Assembly: GCF_030409905.1 (NCBI RefSeq)
Contig: NZ_JAUFQT010000001.1
Coordinates: 1,448,001 to 1,512,000, forward strand
Direction of reading: 5' to 3'
From: Echinicola jeungdonensis
GTDB taxonomy: Bacteria > Bacteroidota > Bacteroidia > Cytophagales > Cyclobacteriaceae
Length of the DNA stretch: 64,000 nt
The translations under genes and the position numbers were made by a program. Shown here piece after piece: positions 18,271-26,028 of the stretch (positions are counted from its first letter, which is position 1; each line of letters starts with the position of its first letter). The notes under the pieces were generated by a model. It ran no database searches, had not been told where the DNA came from, and worked only from the letters and a program-made list of their open reading frames with translations.

Positions 18271-21200
18271 TTAAAATTGGATATTCAATCCAAATACAAG
18301 TTGTTTAGTAAGTGGGAAGGTAGCCGAACCCCCTCTCTCTGGATCGTAATCCTTCAACTTTGAAAAGGTGAAGAAATTTTTGGCCGTAGTATATACTGAT
18401 ACCCTATCAGTATGTAAGAAATCCGTGGCCACCTTAGGCAAGTTATAAGCGAGCCTAACTTCTTTAATTTTAAGGAATGAACCATCTATATAGCCAAGTG
18501 TCGAGATGTATTGGTCATTACCCAAAACAGGCCTTGGATAGGCATTGGTTGGGTTTTCTGGGGTCCAATAGTCCACATAAGGAGTATTTTGGATACCTCC
18601 GGTATAATACATCTTTCTAAATTCATGATCGATCATCTGCCCTACCCTGGCATAAACCAACACTGACATGGAGAAATTTTTATAAGAGAAATTGTTGGTC
18701 ATACCTGCAGTCCACTTTGGAGATGCCTGACCCAAAATTACGCGGTCATCTGCAGCGGAAATATTTCCATCATTGTTTTGATCTTTTACCTTGATTTCTC
18801 CAGGTTGCTTATCAAAAGTTTCTGCAACATCTGCTTCATCAGATTGCCAGATACCAACTTTTTCGTAATCATAAAATACATTAAGTGGCTCACCCACAAA
18901 CCAGGCATTAGACACGTCATCTCCACCGGCACTGAGTTCCAGGATTTTTTCCTTAACCGAAGAAAAGTTCATGCTAGTACTCCAGCTGAAATCATTGGTA
19001 TTTATATTTCTGGTGGTAATCTGAAGGTCAATACCCTTTGTTTCTGTTTTACCAATATTGGCAATAATGGAGTTATAACCTGTCAAAGCAGGCAATATAC
19101 TTTGCATCAGCAAATCACTGGTTTCAGTTTGATAAACATCAACGGAACCATAAATCCTGTCATTCAAAAAGCCGAAATCCAAACCTAAGTTTTTGGTAGC
19201 GGTAGTTTCCCAGCCAAGGTCCTTATTAGGAATCATGGTAGGCATATAACCAAAGGCAGGATTTTCATTGAAGGCAAAATTCAATTTGCTTACTCCTCCT
19301 TGTGTCTGGTAAGGAGCAATGGCACTGTTACCGGAAACACCATAACTTACCCTGGTTTTCAAATCAGACAACCAGGATACATTTTGCATAAATGGCTCCT
19401 CTTTTAACCTCCAGGCCAAGGCAACAGAAGGGAAGTAGGCCCATTTTTTACCATCAGCCAATACTGAAGACCCATCTGCCCTCAAAGAAGCGGTTAATAA
19501 GTATTTTTCCAAAAACTTATAATTCACCCGGCCAAAGAAGGAAGCCAGTTGGCTTTCGGTTAGATTACTAAAAGTCCTAATGTTATCAGTATTGGTATTC
19601 AGGTTATAGAATAAGGAAGATTCAAAAGCCTGATTTCTACCTTCACCGGATAGGTTGGTGGTACGGTAATTCAAAATACTGTTACCTACCATCATATCCA
19701 GGCTGTGATCACCTAACCCCAATTTGTAGTTCAGTACATTTTCCCAGGTTAGGTTTCTATTTAAAGTATTCGCAAGAGAGGACTTGGAAAAACCATTATT
19801 ATTAATTGACCAAGTAGATTTGGAACCTTCAAAAACACCTTGTTGGCTATTTTGGATATCCATTCCAATGTTTGACCTTAGATTAAGGTTGTCAATGATT
19901 TTCCAATCTACATTACCCACCAAAAACACCCTGTTACTTTTGGTATTATTGTAATAGTTTTCTTTTTGCTCATCAAATAATGGATTCAAATTAAGGTTAC
20001 CTGGAAAAGGCATCTCCTTTAAAGTTCCATCTTCATTATATGGTTGTCCAGTGGGAAGCAACTTGATAAGGTTCCAAAAACTGGTGTTTCTGGTATCCCG
20101 GTCTGAAACATTAAAGTTAAGGGCTGCACCCACTTTTAAATTATCCAGAATCTTATGGTCAAAATTGATTCGTTGAACGAAACGCTTTAACTGGTCATTT
20201 TTTACCAATCCGGTCTCTTTGAAATATTCAGAAGATAACCTAAAGGAGGATTTTTCATTACCCCCGGAAATGGCCAGGTGGTGACTCTGGATTTTGCCAT
20301 CATGAAGCATTAATGCAGGCCAATCGGTATCAATACCCTGTTGGATGTTGGCATAGTTGGATCCAAAAATGGTCTCATCATCTTCTGGGCCAGACCATTC
20401 CCCTGCAGCTTCAAAAGCCTCCCGGGTCATTTCAACATACTGTTCGGTATTGGCAAACTTCCTATAATCTGTAAGGGCATTCACCCCATAATAATTATTC
20501 AGCTCAACCTTAGTCTTACCTTTTGCACCATCCTTGGTGGTGATAATGATAACCCCATTGGCCCCTCGGGATCCATAAATTGCTGTAGAAGAGGCATCTT
20601 TTAAGACCTCTACAGATTTGATATCGTTGGGATTGATATCGATATAGGAACCATACTGGATTCCATCCACCAAAATAAGCGGGGCATTTGAAGCATTCAA
20701 AGACCTGTTTCCCCTAACTGTAAAGTTCAAACCTGCTCCCGCCTGACCACTGCTTCTGGTGATGTCAAGCCCGGAAACACGGCCTTGCAAAGTTTCCAAA
20801 GCATTAGTTGCGGGGATATTCACCAAATTGTCCGCATCAAGGGAAACCACAGAACCTGTAAGGTCGCTCTTTTTCATGGTTCCATAACCTACCACGACTA
20901 CCTCTTCCAGGGCTTGCAGATCTTCCTTTAATACAATATCGATTTTAGATTGATTGGCAACGGTAACCTCTTGAGATACAAACCCCACAAAACTATAGGT
21001 CAGAACATCCCCTTGTTCCACATTGATCTGGTAATTACCGTCAATATCTGTAACCGTACCTCTGGTTCCACCTTTGACACGGACAGTTACCCCAGGAATG
21101 GGCATGCCAGTCTCATCGGTAACTGTTCCACTGATGTCAACGATTGCCTTTTCAGAAATAATCTCATCCAAGCTTTTCTCATTTTCCTTTTTTCGAACCA

Positions 21201-21552
21201 CATGGATATTATCATTGATCCTAAGGAATTTTAAGTCGGTATGTCCGGAAATTTCCTTTAGCACATCAGTCATCTTCCCATTTGGGATATCGATGGACAT
21301 TTTTTCGTCTGTCACTTTTTGGAAACTCTCATTATAAGAGAACTTCAAATTGGATTGTTGCTCCAATGCCTCAAAAACTTGCTTTAGAGGCAAATCTTCG
21401 ACCTGTAAGGAAACACTAATCTCACTTAAACTCGCCCTTTGGGCATTACTCGTGTTGGCTAACAGTACAGCTGTAAAGAAAAGCTGTAAGACAAAACCAA
21501 ACACAAAATATTTCGATAGCATAATAAATTGCCTAAGTATTCTTTTTTCCAT
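18271..21552 (-). CDS. SusC/RagA-family TonB-linked receptor with STN domain (PUL 1)
   Basis: Outer-membrane TonB-dependent oligosaccharide importer of 1093 residues. Order: long signal region (MEKRILRQFIMLSKYFVFGF), STN/secretin-like domain (about 45-115) used for trans-envelope signalling, CarboxypepD_reg domain (about 140-215), TonB-box/plug beginning LEEVVVVGYGTMKKSDLTGS and containing DASSTAIYGSRGANGVI, then the barrel ending LVFGLNIQF. The STN domain plus the adjacent FecR and ECF genes show a surface-signalling circuit: ligand in SusC signals to FecR, which frees the sigma factor. Its N-terminus is almost the same as that of the SusC at 30.5-33.8 kb, so the two loci are paralogous. Confidence 0.96.
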   Translation of the reverse strand: MEKRILRQFIMLSKYFVFGFVLQLFFTAVLLANTSNAQRASLSEISVSLQVEDLPLKQVFEALEQQSNLKFSYNESFQKVTDEKMSIDIPNGKMTDVLKEISGHTDLKFLRINDNIHVVRKKENEKSLDEIISEKAIVDISGTVTDETGMPIPGVTVRVKGGTRGTVTDIDGNYQINVEQGDVLTYSFVGFVSQEVTVANQSKIDIVLKEDLQALEEVVVVGYGTMKKSDLTGSVVSLDADNLVNIPATNALETLQGRVSGLDITRSSGQAGAGLNFTVRGNRSLNASNAPLILVDGIQYGSYIDINPNDIKSVEVLKDASSTAIYGSRGANGVIIITTKDGAKGKTKVELNNYYGVNALTDYRKFANTEQYVEMTREAFEAAGEWSGPEDDETIFGSNYANIQQGIDTDWPALMLHDGKIQSHHLAISGGNEKSSFRLSSEYFKETGLVKNDQLKRFVQRINFDHKILDNLKVGAALNFNVSDRDTRNTSFWNLIKLLPTGQPYNEDGTLKEMPFPGNLNLNPLFDEQKENYYNNTKSNRVFLVGNVDWKIIDNLNLRSNIGMDIQNSQQGVFEGSKSTWSINNNGFSKSSLANTLNRNLTWENVLNYKLGLGDHSLDMMVGNSILNYRTTNLSGEGRNQAFESSLFYNLNTNTDNIRTFSNLTESQLASFFGRVNYKFLEKYLLTASLRADGSSVLADGKKWAYFPSVALAWRLKEEPFMQNVSWLSDLKTRVSYGVSGNSAIAPYQTQGGVSKLNFAFNENPAFGYMPTMIPNKDLGWETTATKNLGLDFGFLNDRIYGSVDVYQTETSDLLMQSILPALTGYNSIIANIGKTETKGIDLQITTRNINTNDFSWSTSMNFSSVKEKILELSAGGDDVSNAWFVGEPLNVFYDYEKVGIWQSDEADVAETFDKQPGEIKVKDQNNDGNISAADDRVILGQASPKWTAGMTNNFSYKNFSMSVLVYARVGQMIDHEFRKMYYTGGIQNTPYVDYWTPENPTNAYPRPVLGNDQYISTLGYIDGSFLKIKEVRLAYNLPKVATDFLHTDRVSVYTTAKNFFTFSKLKDYDPERGGSATFPLTKQLVFGLNIQF

Positions 21553-21590
21553 ATTTTAATGCTGTTTTGAGTTTTAACAATTCTTGAAAT

Positions 21591-21654
21591 CAGTCTTTGC
21601 TAGATTTGGCGATTGACACAAAGACTGGGAAGGCAGCTTAACCCGCTGCCTTCC
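21591..21654 (-). ncRNA. two-hairpin leader between fecR and susC (PUL 1)
   Basis: In transcript order (minus strand) there is first a 10-bp hairpin, GGAAGGCAGC/GCTGCCTTCC (21628-21654). A second hairpin follows, with a 9-bp stem CAGTCTTTG/CAAAGACTG (21591-21599 with 21619-21627) closing a 19-base loop that contains ATCGCCAAATCT. The same layout recurs before the second susC. It could be an attenuator, an RNA-processing site or a regulator binding site. I do not recognise it as a named RNA family. Confidence 0.6.
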
Positions 21655-21697
21655 GCACTTAGGTTGAATTAGGGGTTTCTATATATTTCATGGTTTA

Positions 21698-22726
21698 TTA
21701 AGGGTTTGGATTGATAATTACTTGATTTTTATCGATTTTATATTCAAACTCAGAAGTTGCACTGATTCCTTCCAAAACCCGCTCTAGGGTTTCATGGTAA
21801 TACTGCCCAGTATAGGACCAATCTTTTTGAAGGGGTCGTTCCCGGATTATTTCAACACCATACCATTTTTCCAGTTTTCGTTTCACCTCTAAAAAATCAT
21901 CCCCACGGAAAACCAAATATTTGTCTTTCCAGCCAATGGTCTCAAAAGGGTCAAATCCGGATTTGGAATACTCTCCGTCTTTTTGATAAGTGACCATTTC
22001 ATTGGGTGATAATAAAACTTCTTTTCCTTTGGTATCTTTAACTGCCACCTTTCCTGAAACAAGGGCCACCGATACTTCCTCTTCCTTCTTCACATTAAAG
22101 GAAGTACCCAAAACTTTGATTTCAATTCCATCCACCTGGACAATAAATGGTTTCTCCTTGTTTTCTTCTACCTCAAAAAATGCCTCTCCTTCCAGGGCTA
22201 CATACCTGATGGAGTCGTTGAATTTCTTGGGAAAGGTAAGTTTACTTTCAGAATTCAGGTGGACAATAGTTCCATCACTTAGCTTCATTTGTGATTTTTG
22301 TCCAGCCGGATTGACCTTAACAATTTGTTCCACTTTCTCCGGAGTCCCTTTTGAGGAGGGAAACATGGTTTTAAATCCAAAATAGGCACAAAAAAACACC
22401 AAAATCACCGCTGCAATCCGTCTCAATGCCAAGAAAACATTTCTTTGCTTTCTGCCTTTTGGTTCCTTTTCATCTTCCTCCAGGTCATGACTCAGGATAG
22501 ATTCAAACAAATCAATATGCTCCTGATCACTGACTTTTAGTTCATCTTTATAATTCAGCGAATTGATGATATAAAAAGCCTCCATTACAGTCCCTCTCTT
22601 TTCGGGATTGTTTTCCATCCATCTTTGCCAAAAGTGTTCCTCTTCCTTATTGGAAGATTTGGCCCACCTTACAAAAAATTCATCGACGAGGAAATCCTCT
22701 ATTTCAAATTCACTATATTTTTTCAT
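21698..22726 (-). CDS. FecR-family anti-sigma factor (PUL 1)
   Basis: Single-pass inner-membrane anti-sigma protein, 342 residues. The cytoplasmic N-terminal part (about 1-105) holds the sigma-binding helices (DEFFVRWAKSSNKEEEHFW). A transmembrane helix follows at about 107-125, then a periplasmic FecR domain (NPAGQKSQMKLSDGTIVHLN, LEGEAFFEVEENKEKPFIV) and a C-terminal DUF4974-like domain (SYTGQYYHETLERVLEGI) that contacts the STN domain of SusC. It lies 23 bases after the ECF sigma gene and ahead of susC, the standard order of this system. Confidence 0.94.
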   Translation of the reverse strand: MKKYSEFEIEDFLVDEFFVRWAKSSNKEEEHFWQRWMENNPEKRGTVMEAFYIINSLNYKDELKVSDQEHIDLFESILSHDLEEDEKEPKGRKQRNVFLALRRIAAVILVFFCAYFGFKTMFPSSKGTPEKVEQIVKVNPAGQKSQMKLSDGTIVHLNSESKLTFPKKFNDSIRYVALEGEAFFEVEENKEKPFIVQVDGIEIKVLGTSFNVKKEEEVSVALVSGKVAVKDTKGKEVLLSPNEMVTYQKDGEYSKSGFDPFETIGWKDKYLVFRGDDFLEVKRKLEKWYGVEIIRERPLQKDWSYTGQYYHETLERVLEGISATSEFEYKIDKNQVIINPNP

Positions 22727-22749
22727 AACTCAAATTCTATCAACAGCCC

Positions 22750-23406
22750 TCAGCTATTTTTGTCGGTCACCAAAATTGCCCTCATTTTAGCAACTGCCCT
22801 GTAAATAAGTTTCCGGGCTGATTTTACATGTTCAAGTTCCAGGATTTCTGCAATTTCCTTGTAGGATAGTTCTTCCCTGTACATCAAAAGGAGGGCTTCC
22901 CTTTGCCTTTTTGAAAGCTGGTTCAATGCATCTTCCAGCTTGGACCTCTTTTCCTCTGATACTTCCTGATTTATCATTTGGGATTCAGGAGACAATTCTA
23001 CCGGGAAGAGATTATCATGTGGATTTTCAATTAGCGGATGACTTTTCTGCTTTTGCTTTAAAGCATCCAAAATAAGCCTATAGATGATTTTCATCAGGTA
23101 GGCTTTGATATTATGCACCTCAGGCAGCTCTTTCCTTTTCCTTCTAATTTTGATAAAAAGGGTATGAATGGCATCTCTGGCTAAATCCTGATCCCTAGAA
23201 ACCTGATAGGCATAATTGTACAGGGCATTCATATATTGCCTGTAGATGTAATTGAATGCTGCTTCGTCTCCAAGCTTAAAAGCACTCCATACTTCGAAAT
23301 CAGATTTTTCAGCATATACCATCAGAATTTTACGATCATGGAAATGCTCCACCTCTTTACCATTTTTGGAAAGATGCAGACGGTTATTTCTGGGTTCTTT
23401 CATCAT
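22750..23406 (-). CDS. ECF RNA polymerase sigma factor (PUL 1)
   Basis: Extracytoplasmic-function sigma-70 factor, 218 residues, of the FecI-like Bacteroidota group. Region 2 (FNYIYRQYMNALYNYAYQVS, about 50-70) and region 4 with its helix-turn-helix (LSKRQREALLLMYREELSYKE, about 165-185, and IAEILELEHVKSARKLIYRA) are present. It should direct transcription of the downstream PUL genes once released by FecR. The first ~30 residues are basic and less conserved, so a start further in, at the Met at about residue 29, is possible. A strong terminator of the previous operon lies upstream. Confidence 0.94.
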   Translation of the reverse strand: MMKEPRNNRLHLSKNGKEVEHFHDRKILMVYAEKSDFEVWSAFKLGDEAAFNYIYRQYMNALYNYAYQVSRDQDLARDAIHTLFIKIRRKRKELPEVHNIKAYLMKIIYRLILDALKQKQKSHPLIENPHDNLFPVELSPESQMINQEVSEEKRSKLEDALNQLSKRQREALLLMYREELSYKEIAEILELEHVKSARKLIYRAVAKMRAILVTDKNS

Positions 23407-23599
23407 TGTTATTCTGCAAAACTCTTCCTTTCTATAATAGCGACGTGCATATCACCCAAAATGACCCCAAAAAATTTTGTATTTTTTCACAAAAAGGACA
23501 ATTTAATTTTAATACGCTGAAAATCTCATTTTTTTCACTCCTTAACTCGCTAGTTTTAAAACAACCGAACAAATTTACAACAATCTATTTACCAATGAA

Positions 23600-23645
23600 T
23601 TAAAACAAAAAAGCAAGCATGATATATATCTATCATGCTTGCTTT
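23600..23645 (-). terminator. strong intrinsic terminator after the pectinesterase operon
   Basis: A perfect 15-bp stem (23610-23624 with 23631-23645; core AAGCAAGCATGATA) with a 6-base loop, followed on the minus strand by a T-rich stretch. It separates the two PUL arrays. The rest of 23407-23743 shows nothing else. Confidence 0.85.
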
Positions 23646-23743
23646 GTGTCTCCAGGAACTTTAGCATTAAAGTTTAAAAACCTGATTGGATTACCTTAAA
23701 ATGCCTGGGAATTTCAAAAAAAATGACTTCCCCAATCGCTACA

Positions 23744-24814
23744 TCACTCCATAACTATCCCATACCATTCTTCACCTTTTGTATCTAATTGATCCGTTAG
23801 GCCCTCAAAGATTTTATCGATTGAATACTGATTGTTTTCTTGCTTATCTAATTGCACAGCCCAATCCACACTGTTTGATGCATCAGCTCCAGGACCTATT
23901 GATCCTCCTTCTGCATAAAAAACCGTTTTCTCATTTTCCGGATTGCCCCAATTATGCCACCTTTCTTCAGCAATGTGTGACCCCATTTCACAATTGATAA
24001 AAACAGTTTTGGCATGGGCTCTCCATGGCCTTCCCAAATATACTTTGTCCACTCCTTCGGCAGCGGTCAACTTACAATCTTTAAAAACATAGCCTTGTTT
24101 CACCCATTTTGGTGTCGAAGCGGCAGTGATATAGCTATTGCTCTTGGAATGAATCTCGCAGTTTTCGAATAATGCCGTACCCGATCCAAAAATAAAATCC
24201 GTAGTCCCCTCGATATAGCAATTTTTATAGTATTGTCTTTGGTTTTCCCCTGAGGCAAACATGGTATCCTGATTTCCCTTAAAATTGCAGTTTTCAAAAA
24301 CCAATCGATCCCCATCTGCATGCAAGGCCACTGCTTGCCCAACAGATCCTGCTGAGTTTTCAATGGTCAGGTCTTTAAAAGTCAATGTATTCCCGGAAAC
24401 CTTCAGCGTGTAAGATTCAAAGGTTCCTATTTTGCCCTTACCGGAAAAGTCATCATACACTATTTTGGTCTTTTCAGGTCCCTCCCCTTTAAAGGTCACA
24501 TTCGTAACCGTTGCAGGAATCTCTAGCTTTTCCCTGTAAACCCCTTCTTTGATGTAAACCGTAATTGGCTCTGGCAAAAACACCCGGATAGCTTCTATGG
24601 CATCTGCCAAATAAAGAAAATCCCCTGTACCGTCCTTGGCTACAACAATATCCTCCTGAACCCTTCCTTTTAGGTTTTTGATTTTTCCATCCTTGGGATA
24701 ATTGTTAACATCCTGAGCTAAAACTGAATTACTTAAAATTATCAGTAAACCTAATAACAGATATTGGCCCTTAAATAAAAAACCAAAAGTTAAACCTTTC
24801 ATAATGTCTTTCAT
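23744..24814 (-). CDS. pectinesterase (carbohydrate esterase family 8)
   Basis: Removes methyl groups from homogalacturonan. The 356-residue protein has a signal peptide (GQYLLLGLLIILSNSVLAQ, about residues 16-34) and the right-handed beta-helix repeats of CE8. All catalytic motifs are present: GNQDTMF, YIEGTTDFIFGSGTALF (the two Asp residues act as acid/base and nucleophile) and VYLGRPWRAHAKT (Arg that binds the substrate carboxylate). Length is typical of bacterial periplasmic pectin methylesterases. It is the last gene of the GH3-DUF1080-CE8 series and is the best substrate clue in this cluster: it points to methylated pectin. Confidence 0.95.
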   Translation of the reverse strand: MKDIMKGLTFGFLFKGQYLLLGLLIILSNSVLAQDVNNYPKDGKIKNLKGRVQEDIVVAKDGTGDFLYLADAIEAIRVFLPEPITVYIKEGVYREKLEIPATVTNVTFKGEGPEKTKIVYDDFSGKGKIGTFESYTLKVSGNTLTFKDLTIENSAGSVGQAVALHADGDRLVFENCNFKGNQDTMFASGENQRQYYKNCYIEGTTDFIFGSGTALFENCEIHSKSNSYITAASTPKWVKQGYVFKDCKLTAAEGVDKVYLGRPWRAHAKTVFINCEMGSHIAEERWHNWGNPENEKTVFYAEGGSIGPGADASNSVDWAVQLDKQENNQYSIDKIFEGLTDQLDTKGEEWYGIVME

Positions 24815-25028
24815 TTTATTTCCTTAAAACAAAAAAGATTCCTCCTTCAAACGAAGGAGAAATCTATGTTAGCAATAAACCCTCAATTATTAGATGAATA
24901 ATTCTTCTTTTTTATCCTAAGGGATTAAAAACCGGTTTTTTACTCATCCTCTATAATAAAGAGGGGCTTTTCTACTAAAATGCCCCCAATTGGTTTTAAT
25001 TATTTTTTAAAGAGCCAAGATTTAAATT

Positions 25029-25069
25029 GTCCACGGTCCAGGGTTGACAGTCGACGGTCGTCCGTGGAC
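25029..25069. repeat. GTCCACGG palindromic extragenic repeat
   Basis: GTCCACGG (25029-25036) is inverted as CCGTGGAC (25062-25069), around a 25-base GC-rich core that itself holds GTCGAC. It is much richer in GC than its surroundings and lies between DUF1080 and the pectinesterase. It looks like a dispersed extragenic palindrome; no T-run follows, so it is not a classic terminator. Confidence 0.5.
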
Positions 25070-25088
25070 GGGCATACCCCGACACCGG

Positions 25089-25997
25089 TCATTTCAGCTG
25101 CTTCGCAAATTCCCTGGGCAACTCATTTACCGTTCTGATTTTAATTTCCTTGTAATACAATTCTGCTCCTTCTGATTGTAGTTGAATTTTCCCTTTTGTC
25201 AAAGTGACTCCTTGGCTTCCTTCAGGATATTGCTTCGAATTTTTCAACACCATCACCACTTTGCCATTGACGATATGATAAGCTTCCTCTCCGATACAAA
25301 TCAACTCCAAATGATTCCATTTTCCATTGGGCTTTTCATAGTTATGGCTCTTTCGGCATCTTCTATATTTCGCATCGCTTTTGAAGGTCATGGTTTTTCC
25401 CTGGGGATCATATTTCCAAAATTCATCCCCATTTTCTGTAAAGGGAACTGCTTTAATATCCATGCTAACGCCTGCCAGTGGGTGGAAATCTCCACAATCC
25501 GATTCCTGAACCTGCATTTCGGGTGCCCTCATCCACACATTCCAAAACTGGCCATGGGGTTCCTGACAATGGTAAAGGATTCCACTATCCCTTTTGTCTT
25601 CCAAACGGGGAGCATATTTTTCCGTTCCCCATTTAAATTTTAAGCTAAGGTGATAGTTTTCATATTCTTTTTTGGTGCTAAGGCCACCATAAATTTCACC
25701 GGTAACTTTTAGGATTGGCTGGCCATTGTCCATTTTGACTGAAAAGACATTCAAGGGATCATTGTTCAGTCCCAATGGTTTTCCATTTTTTCCATCTCCC
25801 TTTTCAACTCCTTCTAATGGAACAGAATGATGGGGTACCCCCATAAATTTATCCCATTTGCTTAGGTTTTTGTCCAATAGCTGCTCCCAATTCTCCTCAT
25901 AAACAGGAGAATATTTACGGTTGGATTCCGTTTTATTTTTTCCATTTCCAGGCCCTATGATCAGGAACGCCATCAAAATTGCAAATAAATTTATCAT
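25089..25997 (-). CDS. DUF1080 (3-keto-disaccharide hydrolase) domain protein
   Basis: A 302-residue exported protein with a short hydrophobic signal (MINLFAILMAFLIIGPGNG) and one concanavalin-like DUF1080 domain over most of its length (YENYHLSLKFKWGTEK, RDSGILYHCQEPHG, KGKIQLQSEGAELYYKEIKI). Family members hydrolyse 3-keto-glycosides or bind sugars. Whether this one is catalytic cannot be read here. It lies 31 bases after the GH3 gene and before the pectinesterase, so it is part of the second carbohydrate operon. Confidence 0.88.
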   Translation of the reverse strand: MINLFAILMAFLIIGPGNGKNKTESNRKYSPVYEENWEQLLDKNLSKWDKFMGVPHHSVPLEGVEKGDGKNGKPLGLNNDPLNVFSVKMDNGQPILKVTGEIYGGLSTKKEYENYHLSLKFKWGTEKYAPRLEDKRDSGILYHCQEPHGQFWNVWMRAPEMQVQESDCGDFHPLAGVSMDIKAVPFTENGDEFWKYDPQGKTMTFKSDAKYRRCRKSHNYEKPNGKWNHLELICIGEEAYHIVNGKVVMVLKNSKQYPEGSQGVTLTKGKIQLQSEGAELYYKEIKIRTVNELPREFAKQLK

Positions 25998-26028
25998 GGT
26001 AATATTTTTTTCTTTTGGTAAGGATTAT

